Shown: piece after piece, positions 23,386 to 37,575 of the stretch
Numbering within the stretch: the stretch's first letter is position 1
How the letters are laid out: each line of letters opens with the position of its first letter
Assembly: GCA_949152475.1 (NCBI GenBank)
Contig: OX424569.1
Span: 19,443,170-19,507,169 of the forward strand
DNA length: 64,000 nucleotides
Direction of reading: 5' to 3'
Source of the DNA: Terebella lapidaria
Taxonomy: Eukaryota > Annelida > Polychaeta > Terebellida > Terebellidae
Translations under genes and position numbers: made by a program
Notes under the pieces: generated by a model
The model's input: the letters and a program-made list of their open reading frames with translations, nothing else
Databases searched by the model: none
Told to the model about the DNA's origin: nothing

Positions 23386-26300
23386 TATACAAAGTCTGCC
23401 CACTATTTGATTACACAAAATCCACCCACTATGTGACTATACAAAGTCTGCCCACTATATGACTTTACAAGGTCCGTTCACTATGTGACTATACAAGGTC
23501 CGCCCACTATGTGACTATACAAGGTCCGCCCACTATGTGAGTATATAAGGTCCACCCACTATGTGACTATACAAAGTCCGCCCACTATGTGACTATACAA
23601 AGTCCGCAGACTATGTGACTATACAAGGTCCGCCCACCATGTGACTCTACATGGTCTGCCCACTATGTGATCACACAAAACCCGCCCACTATGTGACTAT
23701 ACAAGGTCCGCCAACTATGTGACTATATAAGGTCCGCCCACTATGTGACTATACAAGGTCCGCCCACTATGTGACTATACAAGGTCCGCCCACTATGTGA
23801 CTCTACAAGGTCCGCCCACTATGTGACCATATAAGGTCCGCCCACTATGTAACTATACAAAGCCCATTCTGTATGTGACTATACAAGCTCCGCCCACTAT
23901 GTGACTATACAAGGTCCACCCATTATGTGACTATACAAAGTCCGCCCACTATGTGACTATACAAAGTACACCCACTATGTGACTATACAAAGTCCGCCCA
24001 CCATGTGACTATATAAGGTCCGCCCGCTATGTGACTCTACCAAGTCTGCCCACTATGTGATTACACAAAATGCGCCCACTATGTGACTATACAAGGTCCG
24101 CCCACTATGTGACTATACAAAGTCCGCCCACTATGTGACTCTACAAGGTCCGCCCACTATGTGACTATATAAGGTCCGACCACTATGTGACTCTACAAGG
24201 TCCGCCCAATATATGACTTTACAAGGTCCGTTCACTATGTGACTATACAAGGTCCGCCCACTATGTGACTATACAAGGTCCGCCCACTATGTGACTATAC
24301 CAAGTCTGCCCACTATGTGATTACACAAAATGCGCCCACTATGTGACTATACAAGGTCCGCCTACTATGTGACTATACAAAGTCCGCCCACTATGTGACT
24401 CTACAAGGTCCGCCCACTATGTGACTATATAAGGTCCGCCCACTATGTAACTATACAAAGTCCCCCCACTATGTGACTATATAAGCTCCGCCCACTATGT
24501 GACTATACAAGGTCCGCCCACTATGTGACTATACAAAGTCCGCCCACTATGTGACTATACAAGGTCCGCCCACCATGTGACCAAACAAAGTCCGCCCACT
24601 ATGTGACTATACAAATTCCGCCTACTATGTGACTCTACAAGGTCCGCCCACTATGTGACTATACAAAGTCCCCCCACTATGTAACTATACAAAGTCCGCC
24701 CACTATGTGACTATACAAGGTCCGCCCACCATGTGACCATACAAAGTCCGCCCACTATGTGACTATACGAAATTCCGCCTACTATGTGACTCTACAAGGT
24801 CCGCCCACTATGTGACTATACAAGGTCCGCCCACTATGTGACTATACAAGGTCCGCCCACTATGTGACTATACGAAGTCCGCCCACTATGTAACTATACA
24901 AAGTCCCCCCACTATGTGACTATATAAGCTCCGCCCACTATGTGACTATACAAAGTCCGCCCACTATGTGACTATACAAAGTCCGCCCACTATGTGACTA
25001 TACAAGGTCCGCCCACCATGTGACCATACAAAGTCCGCCCACTATGTGACTATACAAATTCCGCCTACTATGTGACTCTACAAGGTCCGCCCACTATGTG
25101 ACTATACAAAGTCCCCCCACTATGTAACTATACAAAGTCCGCCCACTATGTGACTATACAAGGTCCGCCCACCATGTGACCATACAAAGTCCGCCCACTA
25201 TGTGACTATACAAATTCCGCCTACTATGTGACTCTACAAGGTCCGCCCACTATGTGACTATACAAGGTCCGCCCACTATGTGACTATACGAAGTCCGCCC
25301 ACTATGTTACTATACAAAGTCCGCCCACTATGTGACTCTACAAGGTCCGCCCACTATGTGACTATACAAGTCCGCCCACTATGTTACTATACAAAGTCCG
25401 CCCACTATGTGACTCTACAAGGTCCGCCCACTATGTGACTATACAAGATCCGCCCACTATGTGACTATACAAGGTCCGCCCACTATGTTACTATACAAAG
25501 TCCGCCCACTATGTGACTCTACAAGGTCCGCCCACTATGTGACTATACAAAGTCCGCCCACTATGTGACTATACAAAGTTCGCCCACTATGTGATCACAC
25601 AAAACCCGCCCACTATGTGACTATACAAGGTCCGCCAACTATGTGACTATATAAGGTCCGCCCACTATGTGACTATACAAGGTCCGCCCACTATGTGACT
25701 ATACAAGGTCCGCCCACTATGTGACTCCACAAGGTCCGCCCACTATGTGACCATATAAGGTCCGCCCACTATGTAACTATACAAAGCCCATTCTGTATGT
25801 GACTATACAAGCTCCGCCCACTATGTGACTATACAAGGTCCGCCCACTATGTTACTATACAAAGTCCGCCCACTATGTGACTCTACAAGGTCCGCCCACT
25901 ATGTGACTATACAAAGTCCGCCCACTATGTGACTATACAAAGTTCGCCCACTATGTGATCACACAAAACCCGCCCACTATGTGACTATACAAGGTCCGCC
26001 AACTATGTGACTATATAAGGTCCGCCCACTATGTGACTATACAAGGTCAGCCCACTATGTGACTATACAAGGTCCGCCCACTATGTGACTCTACAAGGTC
26101 CGCCCACTATGTGACCATATAAGGTCCGCCCACTATGTAACTATACAAAGCCCATTCTGTATGTGACTATACAAGCTCCGCCCACTATGTGACTATACAA
26201 GGTCCACCCATTATGTGACTATACAAAGTCCGCCCACTATGTGACTATACAAAGTACACCCACTATGTGACTATACAAAGTCCGCCCACTATGTGACTAT

Positions 26301-28571
26301 ATAAGGTCCGCCCACTATGTGACTCTACCAAGTCTGCCCACTATGTGATTACACAAAATGCGCCCACTATGTGACCATACAAAGTCCGCCCACTATGTGA
26401 CTATACAAATTCCGCCTACTATGTGACTCTACAAGGTCCGCCCACTATGTGACTATACAAAGTCCCCCCACTATGTAACTATACAAAGTCCGCCCACTAT
26501 GTGACTATACAAGGTCCGCCCACCATGTGACCATACAAAGTCCGCCCACTATGTGACTATACAAATTCCGCCTACTATGTGACTCTACAAGGTCCGCCCA
26601 CTATGTGACTATACAAGGTCCGCCCACTATGTGACTATACGAAGTCCGCCCACTATGTTACTATACAAAGTCCGCCCACTATGTGACTCTACAAGGTCCG
26701 CCCACTATGTGACTATACAAGATCCGCCCACTATGTGACTATACAAGGTCCGCCCACTATGTTACTATACAAAGTCCGCCCACTATGTGACTCTACAAGG
26801 TCCGCCCACTATGTGACTATACAAAGTCCGCCCACTATGTGACTATACAAAGTTCGCCCACTATGTGATCACACAAAACCCGCCCACTATGTGACTATAC
26901 AAGGTCCGCTCACTATGTGACTATACAAAGTCCACCCACTATGTGACTATACAAAGTCCGCCCACTATGTGACTATATAAGGTCTGCCCACTATGTGACT
27001 ATACAAAGTACACTCACTATGTGACTATACAAAGTCCGCCCACTATGTGACTATATAAGGTCCGCCCACTATGTGACTCTACCAAGTCTGCCCACTATGT
27101 GATTACACAAAATGCGCCCACTATGTGACTATACAAGGTCCGCCCACTATGTGACTATACAAAGTCCGCCCACTATGTGACTCTACAAGGTCCGCCCACT
27201 ATGTGACTATATAAGGTCCGCCCACTATCTAACTATACAAAGTCCCCCCACTATGTGACTATATAAGGTCCGCCCACTATGTGACTCTACCAAGTCTGCC
27301 CACTATGTGATCACACAAAACCCGCCCACTATGTGACTATACAAGGTCCGCCAACTATGTGACTATATAAGGTCCGCCCACTATGTGACTATACAAGGTC
27401 CGCCCACTATATGACTATACAAGGTCCGCCCACTATGTGACTCTACAAGGTCCGCCCACTATGTGACCATATAAGGTCCGCCTACTATGTAACTATACAA
27501 AGCCCATTCTGTATGTGACTATACAAGCTCCGCCCACTATGTGACTATACAAGGTCCACCCATTATGTGACTATACAAAGTCCGCCCACTATGTGACTAT
27601 ACAAAGTACACCCACTATGTGACTATACAAAGTCCGCCCACTATGTGACTATATAAGGTCCGCCCACTATGTGACTCTACCAAGTCTGCCCACTATGTGA
27701 TTACACAAAATGCGCGAACTATGTGACTATACAAGGTCCGCCCACTATGTGACTATACAAAGTCCGCCCACTATGTGACTCTACAAGGTCCACCCACTAT
27801 GTGACTATATAAGGTCCGACCACTATGTGACTCTACAAGGTCCGCCCACTATACGACTTTACAAGGTCCGCCCACTATGTGACTATACAAAGTCGCCCAC
27901 TATGTGACTATATAAGGTCCACCCACTATGGTTACTATACAAGGTCCGCCCACTATGTGACTATACAAGGTCCGCCTACTATGTAACTATACAAAGTCCG
28001 CCCACTATGTAACTATACGAAGTCCGTTCACTATGTGACTATACAAAGTCCGCCCACTATGTGACTATACAAAGTCGCCCACTATGTGACTATATAAGGT
28101 CCGCCCACTATGTGACTATACAAGGTCCGCCCACTATGTGACTATACAAGGTCCGCCCACTATGTGACTATACAAGGTCCGCCCACTATGTGACTCTACA
28201 AGGTCCGCCCACTATGTGACTATACAAGATCCGCCCACTATGTGACTATACAAGGTCCGCCCACTATGTTACTATACAAAGTCCGCCCACTATGTGACTC
28301 TACAAGGTCCGCCCACTATGTGACTATACAAAGTCCGCCCACTATGTGACTATACAAAGTTCGCCCACTATGTGATCACACAAAACCCGCCCACTATGTG
28401 ACTATACAAGGTCCGCCCACTATGTGACTATACAAAGTCCACCCACTATGTGACTATACAAAGTCCGCCCACTATGTGACTATATAAGGTCCGCCCACTA
28501 TGTGACTATACAAGGTCCGCCCACTATGTGACTATACAAGGTCCGCCAACTATGTGACTATAGGTCCACCC
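23386..28571. repeat. 26-bp satellite array, block 10
   Basis: 5.2 kb of satellite without an island. Carries marker monomers CCCATTCT near 23871, 25789, 26150 and 27506. Against block 19 it has one extra monomer near 23823 (GTGACCATATAAGG) and lacks five monomers (130 bp) near 27860, where ATACGACTTTACAAGG runs directly into CCGCCC. No gene. Confidence 0.97.
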
Positions 28572-28700
28572 TGCACTGTATTTTATGTGTTTTTTTTCTC
28601 TTATACATGTCATATATATATATATGTCTATGCCAATGTTTTTGTCATGTATATGGCCCTTCTGCCTGAAATAAACATTTAATCAATTTAATTAATTAAA
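28572..28700 (+). repeat. AT-rich island 10 (GGCCCTT subtype)
   Basis: 129 bp with AATAAA at 28670-28675. Corresponds to island 19 (47976). Both are preceded by CCGCCAACTATG rather than CCGCCCACTATG, and both are followed by GATTACAC rather than the GATTATAC usual for this subtype. Confidence 0.85.
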
Positions 28701-31390
28701 CATACAAAGTCTGCCCACTATTTGATTACACAAAATCCGCCCACTATGTGACTATACAAAGTCCGCCCACCATGTGACCAAACAAAGTCCGCCCACTATG
28801 TGACTATACAAATTCCGCCTACTATGTGACTCTACAAGGTCCGCCCACTATGTGACTATACAAGGTCCACCCATTATGTGACTATACAAAGTCTGCCCAC
28901 TATGTGACTATACAAAGTCCGCCCACTATGTGACTATACAAGCTCCGCCCACTATGTGACTATACAAAGTCCGCCCTCTATGTGACTATACAACCTCCGC
29001 CCACTATGTGACTATACAAAGTCCGCCCACTATGTGACTATACAAAGTCTGCCCACTATGTGATTACACAAAATGCGCCCACTATGTGACTATACAAGGT
29101 CCACCCACTATGTGACTATACAAAGTCCGCCCACTATGTGACTTTACAAGGTCCGCCCACTATGTGACTATACAAGGTCCGCCCACTATGTGACTCTACA
29201 AGGTCCGCCCACTATGTGACTATATAAGGTCCGACCACTATGTGACTCTACAAGGTCCGCCCACTATATGACTTTACAAGGTCCGCCCACTATGTAACTA
29301 TACAAAGTCCCCCCACTATGTGACTATATAAGCTCCGCCCACTATGTGACTATACAAGGTCCGCCCACTATGTGACTATACAAAGTCCGCCCACTATGTG
29401 ACTATACAAGGTCCGCCCACCATGTGACCAAACAAAGTCCGCCCACTATGTGACTATACAAATTCCGCCTACTATGTGACTCTACAAGGTCCGCCCACTA
29501 TGTGACTATACAAAGTCCCCCCACTATGTAACTATACAAAGTCCGCCCACTATGTGACTATACAAGGTCCGCCCACCGTGTGACCATACAAAGTCCGCCC
29601 ACTATGTGACTATACAAATTCCGCCTACTATGTGACTCTACAAGGTCCGCCCACTATGTGACTATACAAGGTCCGCCCACTATGTGACTATACGAAGTCC
29701 GCCCACTATGTTACTATACAAAGTCCGCCCACTATGTGACTCTACAAGGTCCGCCCACTATGTGACTATACAAGATCCGCCCACTATGTGACTATACAAG
29801 GTCCGCCCACTATGTTACTATACAAAGTCCGCCCACTATGTGACTCTACAAGGTCCGCCCACTATGTGACTATACAAAGTCCGCCCACTATGTGACTATA
29901 CAAAGTTCGCCCACTATGTGATCACACAAAACCCGCCCACTATGTGACTATACAAGGTCCGCCCACTATGTGACTCCACAAGGTCCGCCCACTATGTGAC
30001 CATATAAGGTCCGCCCACTATGTAACTATACAAAGCCCATTCTGTATGTGACTATACAAGCTCCGCCCACTATGTGACTATACAAGGTCCGCCCACTATG
30101 TTACTATACAAAGTCCGCCCACTATGTGACTCTACAAGGTCCGCCCACTATGTGACTATACAAAGTCCGCCCACTATGTGACTATACAAAGTTCGCCCAC
30201 TATGTGATCACACAAAACCCGCCCACTATGTGACTATACAAGGTCCGCCAACTATGTGACTATATAAGGTCCGCCCACTATGTGACTATACAAGGTCCGC
30301 CCACTATGTGACTATACAAGGTCCGCCCACTATGTGACTCTACAAGGTCCGCCCACTATGTGACCATATAAGGTCCGCCCACTATGTAACTATACAAAGC
30401 CCATTCTGTATGTGACTATACAAGCTCCGCCCACTATGTGACTATACAAGGTCCACCCATTATGTGACTATACAAAGTCCGCCCACTATGTGACTATACA
30501 AAGTACACCCACTATGTGACTATACAAAGTCCGCCCACTATGTGACTATATAAGGTCCGCCCACTATGTGACTCTACCAAGTCTGCCCACTATGTGATTA
30601 CACAAAATGCGCCCACTATGTGACTATATAAGGTCCGCCTACTATGTGACTATACAAAGTCCGCCCACTATGTGACTCTACAAGGTCCGCCCACTATGTG
30701 ACTATATAAGGTCCGCCCACTATGTAACTATACAAGGTCCGCCCACTATGTGACTATACAAGGTCCGCCCACTATGTGACTATACAAGGTCCGCCTACTA
30801 TGTAACTATACAAAGTCCGCCCACTATGTAACTATACGAAGTCCGTTCACTATGTGACTATACAAAGTCCGCCCACTATGTGACTATACAAAGTCGCCCA
30901 CTATGTGACTATATAAGGTCCGCCCACTATGTGACTATACAAGGTCCGCCCACTATGTGACTATACAAGGTCCGCCCACTATGTGACTATACAAGGTCCG
31001 CCCACTATGTGACTCTACAAGGTCCGCCCACTATGTGACTATACAAGATCCGCCCACTATGTGACTATACAAGGTCCGCCCACTTTGTTACTATACAAAG
31101 TCCGCCCACTATGTGACTCTACAAGGTCCGCCCACTATGTGACTATACAAAGTCCGCCCACTATGTGACTATACAAAGTTCGCCCACTATGTGATCACAC
31201 AAAACCCGCCCACTATGTGACTATACAAGGTCCGCCCACTATGTGACTATACAAAGTCCACCCACTATGTGACTATACAAAGTCCGCCCACTATGTGACT
31301 ATATAAGGTCCGCCCACTATGTGACTATACAAGGTCCGCCCACTATGTGACTATACAAGGTCCGCCCACTATGTGACTATAGGTCCACCC
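28701..31390. repeat. 26-bp satellite array, block 11
   Basis: 2.7 kb of satellite. Up to about 29217 it is the end of the long duplicated block. A rare ACCGTGTGACC variant at 29577 recurs at 58142. Marker monomers lie near 30037 and 30400. It ends in the CACTTTGTTAC run (31081) that also precedes islands 3, 14 and 26. Confidence 0.97.
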
Positions 31391-31519
31391 TGCACTGTAT
31401 TTTATGTGTTTTTTTTCTCTTATACATGTCATATATATATATATGTCTATGCCAATGTTTTTGTCATGTATATGGCCCTTCTGCCTGAAATAAACATTTA
31501 ATCAATTTAATTAATTAAA
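31391..31519 (+). repeat. AT-rich island 11 (GGCCCTT subtype)
   Basis: 129 bp with AATAAA at 31489-31494. Lies 18,020 bp from island 3, an offset that also relates the CACTTTGTTAC monomers upstream (13061 and 31081). Confidence 0.85.
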
Positions 31520-32649
31520 CATACAAAGTCTGCCCACTATTTGATTATACAAAATCCGCCCACTATGTGACTATACAAAGTCCGCCCACTATGTGACTAT
31601 ACAAGGTCCGCCCACTATGTGACTATACAAATTCCGCCCACTATGTGACTATACAAGGTCCGCCCACCATGTGACCAAACAAAGTCCGCCCACTATGTGA
31701 CTATACAAATTCCGCCTACTATGTGACTCTACAAGGTCCGCCCACTATGTGACTATACAAAGTCCCCCCACTATGTAACTATACAAAGTCCGCCCACTAT
31801 GTGACTATACAAAGTCCGCCCACTATGTGACTATACAAAGTCTGCCCACTATGTGATTACACAAAATGCGCCCACTATGTGACTATACAAGGTCCGCCCA
31901 CTATGTGACTATACAAGGTCCGCCCACTATGTGACTATACAAGGTCCGCCCACTATGTGACTCTACAAGGTCCGCCCACTATGTGACCATATAAGGTCCG
32001 CCCACTATGTAACTATACAAAGCCCATTCTCTATGTGACTATACAAGCTCCGCCCACTATGTGACTATACAAGGTCCACCCATTATGTGACTATACAAAG
32101 TCCGCCCACTATGTGACTATACAAAGTACACCCACTATGTGACTATACAAAGTCCGCCCACTATGTGACTATATAAGGTCCGCCCGCTATGTGACTCTAC
32201 CAAGTCTGCCCACTATGTGATTACACAAAATGCGCCCACTATGTGACTATACAAGGTCCGCCCACTATGTGACTATACAAAGTCCGCCCACTATGTGACT
32301 CTACAAGGTCCGCCCACTATGTGACTATATAAGGTCCGACCACTATGTGACTCTACAAGGTCCGCCCACTATATGACTTTACAAGGTCCGTTCACTATGT
32401 GACTATACAAGGTCCGCCCACTATGTGACTATACAAGGTCCGCCCACTATGTGACTATACAAGGTCCGCCCACTATGTGACTATACAAGGTCCGCCCACT
32501 ATGTGACTATACAAGGTCCGCCCACTATCTGACTATACAAGGTCCGCCCACTATGTGACTATACAAAGTCGCCCACTATGTGACTATATAAGGTCCACCC
32601 ACTATGTGACTATACAAGGTCCGCCCAGTATGTGACTATAGGTCCACCC
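31520..32649. repeat. 26-bp satellite array, block 12
   Basis: 1,130 bp of satellite. Island spacing here is 1,259 bp, exactly one monomer less than the 1,285 bp of the copy at 14656. The difference falls around 31800-31870, where CAAAGTCTGCC and GATTACAC monomers replace part of the usual run. A CCCAGTATG variant lies at about 32625. Confidence 0.97.
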
Positions 32650-32780
32650 TGCACTGTATTTTATGTGTTTTTTTTCTCTTATACATGTCATATATGTATA
32701 TATATGTCTATGCCAATGTTTTTGTCATGTATATGGGCCTTCTGCCTGAAATAAACATTTAATCAATTTAATTAATTAAA
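32650..32780 (+). repeat. AT-rich island 12 (TATGTATATA subtype)
   Basis: 131 bp with AATAAA at 32750-32755. Same interrupted (TA)n tract as islands 5 and 15. Confidence 0.85.
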
Positions 32781-34640
32781 CATACAAAGTCTGCCCACTA
32801 TTTGATTACACAAAATCCACCCACTATGTGACTATACAAAGTCCGCCCACTATATGACTTTACAAGGTCCGTTCACTATGTGACTATACAAGGTCCGCCC
32901 ACTATGTGACTATACAAGGTCCGCCCACTATGTGAGTATATAAGGTCCGCCCACTATGTGACTATACAAAGTCCGCCCACTATGTGACTATACAAAGTCC
33001 GCAGACTATGTGATTATACAAAGTCCGCCCACTATGTGACTATATAAGGTCCGCCCACTATGTGACTATACAAAGTACACCCACTATGTGATTATACAAA
33101 GTCCGCCCACTATGTGACTATATAAGGTCCGCCCACTATGTGACTATACAAAGTACACCCACTATGTGACTATACAAAGTCCGCCCACTATGTGACTATA
33201 TAAGCTCCGCCCACTATGTGACTATACAAGGTCCGCCCACTATGTGACTATACAAAGTCCGCCCACTATGTGACTATACAAGGTCCGCCCACCATGTGAC
33301 CAAACAAAGTCCGCCCACTATGTGACTATACAAATTCCGCCTACTATGTGACTCTACAAGGTCCGCCCACTATGTGACTATACAAAGTCCCCCCACTATG
33401 TAACTATACAAAGTCCGCCCACTATGTGACTATACAAGGTCCGCCCACCATGTGACCATACAAAGTCCGCCCACTATGTGACTATACGAAATTCCGCCTA
33501 CTATGTGACTCTACAAGGTCCGCCCACTATGTGACTATACAAGGTCCGCCCACTATGTGACTATACGAAGTCCGCCCACTATGTTACTATACAAAGTCCG
33601 CCCACTATGTGACTCTACAAGGTCCGCCCACTATGTGACTATACAAGATCCGCCCACTATGTGACTATACAAGGTCCGCCCACTATGTTACTATACAAAG
33701 TCCGCCCACTATGTGACTCTACAAGGTCCGCCCACTATGTGACTATACAAAGTCCGCCCACTATGTGACTATACAAAGTTCGCCCACTATGTGATCACAC
33801 AAAACCCGCCCCCTATGTGACTATACAAGGTCCGTTCACTATGTGACTATACAAGGTCCGCCCACTATGTGACTATACAAGGTCCGCCCACTATGTGAGT
33901 ATATAAGGTCCGCCCACTATGTGACTATACAAAGTCCGCCCGCTATGTGACTATACAAAGTCCGCAGACTATGTGACTATACAAAGTCCGCCCACTATGT
34001 GACTATATAAGGTCCGCCCACTATGTGACTATACAAAGTCCCCCCACTATGTAACTATACAAAGTCCGCCCACTATGTGACTATACAAGGTCCGCCCACC
34101 ATGTGACCATACAAAGTCCGCCCACTATGTGACTATACAAATTCCGCCTACTATGTGACTCTACAAGGTCCGCCCACTATGTGACTATACAAGGTCCGCC
34201 CACTATGTGACTATACGAAGTCCGCCCACTATGTTACTATACAAAGTCCGCCCACTATGTGACTCTACAAGGTCCGCCCACTATGTGACTATACAAGATC
34301 CGCCCACTATGTGACTATACAAGGTCCGCCCACTATGTTACTATACAAAGTCCGCCCACTATGTGACTCTACAAGGTCCGCCCACTATGTGACTATACAA
34401 AGTCCGCCCACTATGTGACTATACAAAGTTCGCCCACTATGTGATCACACAAAACCCGCCCACTATGTGACTATACAAGGTCCGCCCACTATGTGACTAT
34501 ACAAAGTCCACCCACTATGTGACTATACAAAGTCCGCCCACTATGTGACTATATAAGGTCCGCCCACTATGTGACTATACAAGGTCCGCCCACTATGTGA
34601 CTATACAAGGTCCGCCCACTATGTGACTATAGGTCCACCC
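32781..34640. repeat. 26-bp satellite array, block 13
   Basis: 1.86 kb of satellite, a close copy of blocks 6 and 16. It includes CCGCAGACTATGTGATTATAC (about 33000) and CCGCCCCCTATG (about 33808). Confidence 0.97.
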
Positions 34641-34769
34641 TGCACTGTATTTTATGTGTTTTTTTTCTCTTATACATGTCATATATATATATATGTCTAT
34701 GCCAATGTTTTTGTCATGTATATGGGCCTTCTGCCCGAAATAAACATTTAATCAATTTAATTAATTAAA
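34641..34769 (+). repeat. AT-rich island 13 (CTGCCCGAAAT subtype)
   Basis: 129 bp with AATAAA at 34739-34744. Lies 1,991 bp after island 12, as islands 6 and 16 lie after 5 and 15. Confidence 0.85.
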
Positions 34770-36133
34770 CATACAAAGTCTGCCCACTATTTGATTACAC
34801 AAAATCCACCCACTATGTGACTATACAAAGTCCGCCCACTATATGACTTTACAAGGTCCGTTCACTATGTGACTATACAAGGTCCGCCCACTATGTGACT
34901 ATACAAGGTCCGCCCACTATGTGAGTATATAAGGTCCGCCCACTATGTGACTATACAAAGTCCGCCCACTATGTTACTATACAAAGTCCGCAGACTATGT
35001 GACTATACAAAGTCCGCCCACTATGTGACTATATAAGGTCCGCCCACTATGTGACTATACAAAGTACACCCACTATGTGACTATACAAAGTCCGCCCACT
35101 ATGTGACTATATAAGGTCCGCCCACAATGTGACTCTACCAAGTCTGCCCACTATGTGATTACACAAAATGCGCCCACTATGTGACTATACAAGGTCCGCC
35201 TACTATGTGACTATACAAAGTCCGCCCACTATGTGACTCTACAAGGTCCGCCCACTATGTGACTATATAAGGTCCGCCCACTATGTAACTATACAAAGTC
35301 CCCCCACTATGTGACTATATAAGCTCCGCCCACTATGTGACTATACAAGGTCCGCCCACTATGTGACTATACAAGGTCCGCCCACTATGTGACTATACAA
35401 AGTCCGCCCACTATCTGACTATACAAGGTCCGCCCACTATGTGACTATACAAAGTCGCCCACTATGTGACTATATAAGGTCCACCCACTATGGTTACTAT
35501 ACAAGGTCCGCCCACTATGTGACTATACAAGGTCCGCCTACTATGTAACTATACAAAGTCCGCCCACTATGTAACTATACGAAGTCCGTTCACTATGTGA
35601 CTATACAAAGTCCGCCCACTATGTGACTATACAAAGTCGCCCACTATGTGACTATATAAGGTCCGCCCACTATGTGACTATACAAGGTCCGCCCACTATG
35701 TGACTATACAAGGTCCGCCCACTATGTGACTATACAAGGTCCGCCCACTATGTGACTCTACAAGGTCCGCCCACTATGTGACTATACAAGATCCGCCCAC
35801 TATGTGACTATACAAGGTCCGCCCACTTTGTTACTATACAAAGTCCGCCCACTATGTGACTCTACAAGGTCCGCCCACTATGTGACTATACAAAGTCCGC
35901 CCACTATGTGACTATACAAAGTTCGCCCACTATGTGATCACACAAAACCCGCCCACTATGTGACTATACAAGGTCCGCCCACTATGTGACTATACAAAGT
36001 CCACCCACTATGTGACTATACAAAGTCCGCCCACTATGTGACTATATAAGGTCCGCCCACTATGTGACTATACAAGGTCCGCCCACTATGTGACTATACA
36101 AGGTCCGCCCACTATGTGACTATAGGTCCACCC
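34770..36133. repeat. 26-bp satellite array, block 14
   Basis: 1.36 kb of satellite. It begins like blocks 7 and 17 but leaves them at about 35370. It then follows the CACTATGGTTAC (about 35490) to CACTTTGTTAC (35824) run leading to a GGCCCTT island. The switch is the junction at which the copy from 31391 is cut short. Confidence 0.97.
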
Positions 36134-37287
36134 TGCACTGTATTTTATGTGTTTTTTTTCTCTTATACATGTCATATATATATATATGTCTATGCCAATG
36201 TTTTTGTCATGTATATGGCCCTTCTGCCTGAAATAAACATTTAATCAATTTAATTAATTAAACATACAAAGTCTGCCCACTATTTGATTATACAAAATCC
36301 GCCCACTATGTGACTATACAAAGTCCGCCCACTATGTGACTATACAAGGTCCGCCCACTATGTGACTATACAAATTCCGCCCACTATGTGACTATACAAG
36401 GTCCGCCCACCATGTGACCAAACAAAGTCCGCCCACCATGTGACCAAACAAAGTCCGCCCACTATGTGACTATACAAATTCCGCCTACTATGTGACTCTA
36501 CAAGGTCCGCCCACTATGTGACTATACAAAGTCCCCCCACTATGTAACTATACAAAGTCCGCCCACTATGTGACTATACAAGGTCCGCCCACCATGTGAC
36601 CATACAAAGTCCGCCCACTATGTGACTATACAAATTCCGCCTACTATGTGACTCTACAAAGTCCGCCCACTATGTGACTATACAAGGTCCGCCCACTATG
36701 TGACTATACAAGGTCCGCCCACTATGTGACTATACAAGGTCCGCCCACTATGTGACTCTACAAGGTCCGCCCACTATGTGACCATATAAGGTCCGCCCAC
36801 TATGTAACTATACAAAGCCCATTCTCTATGTGACTATACAAGCTCCGCCCACTATGTGACTATACAAGGTCCACCCATTATGTGACTATACAAAGTCCGC
36901 CCACTATGTGACTATACAAAGTACACCCACTATGTGACTATACAAAGTCCGCCCACTATGTGACTATATAAGGTCCGCCCGCTATGTGACTCTACCAAGT
37001 CTGCCCACTATGTGATTACACAAAATGCGCCCACTATGTGACTATACAAGGTCCGCCCACTATGTGACTATACAAAGTCCGCCCACTATGTGACTCTACA
37101 AGGTCCGCCCACTATGTGACTATATAAGGTCCGACCACTATGTGACTCTACAAGGTCCGCCCACTATATGACTTTACAAGGTCCGTTCACTATGTGACTA
37201 TACAAGGTCCGCCCACTATGTGACTATACAAGGTCCGCCCACTATGTGACTATACAAGGTCCGCCCACTATGTGACTATACAAGGTC
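35000..37287 (+). repeat. Segmental duplication F, copy 1
   Basis: About 2.3 kb including island 14, repeated at the right edge of the window at an offset of exactly 26,713 bp (35121/61834, 35824/62537, island 36134/62847). Confidence 0.88.
36134..36262 (+). repeat. AT-rich island 14 (GGCCCTT subtype)
   Basis: 129 bp with AATAAA at 36232-36237. Starts the second copy of the long duplicated block. Related to island 26 at an offset of 26,713 bp. Confidence 0.85.
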
Positions 37288-37444
37288 CGCCCACTATGTG
37301 ACTATACAAGGTCCGCCCACTATCTGACTATACAAGGTCCGCCCACTATGTGACTATACAAAGTCGCCCACTATGTGACTATATAAGGTCCACCCACTAT
37401 GTGACTATACAAGGTCCGCCCACTATGTGACTATAGGTCCACCC
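36263..37444. repeat. 26-bp satellite array, block 15
   Basis: 1,182 bp of satellite. The monomer with CCACCATGTGACCAAAC is doubled at about 36408-36450. This accounts for the extra 26 bp in the island spacing (1,311 bp instead of 1,285). The same doubling occurs at about 63120-63160. Confidence 0.97.
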
Positions 37445-37575
37445 TGCACTGTATTTTATGTGTTTTTTTTCTCTTATACATGTCATATATGTATATATAT
37501 GTCTATGCCAATGTTTTTGTCATGTATATGGGCCTTCTGCCTGAAATAAACATTTAATCAATTTAATTAATTAAA
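37445..37575 (+). repeat. AT-rich island 15 (TATGTATATA subtype)
   Basis: 131 bp with AATAAA at 37545-37550. Corresponds to island 5 at an offset of 21,504 bp and to island 12 at 4,795 bp. Confidence 0.85.

Larger units (their letters stand above)
14656..29217 (+). repeat. Segmental duplication B, copy 1 (about 14.6 kb)
   Basis: Island subtypes run in the order GGCCCTT, TATGTATATA, CTGCCCG, long, long, AAATAAATATAC-tail, GGCCCTT. The order at 36134-48693 is the same but with a single long-type island. Offsets at matching islands are 21,478, 21,504 and 21,504 before the extra unit and 19,300 to 19,404 after it. The steps equal whole monomers plus the extra 2,074-bp unit. Confidence 0.88.
31391..35370 (+). 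repeat. Segmental duplication B, partial third copy
   Basis: Islands 11, 12 and 13 repeat the GGCCCTT, TATGTATATA, CTGCCCG order, with 1,991 bp between the last two as in the other copies. The match to 18061-onward stops near 35370. The next copy then starts at 36134, so two copies stand nearly side by side with a period of about 4.8 kb. Confidence 0.85.
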
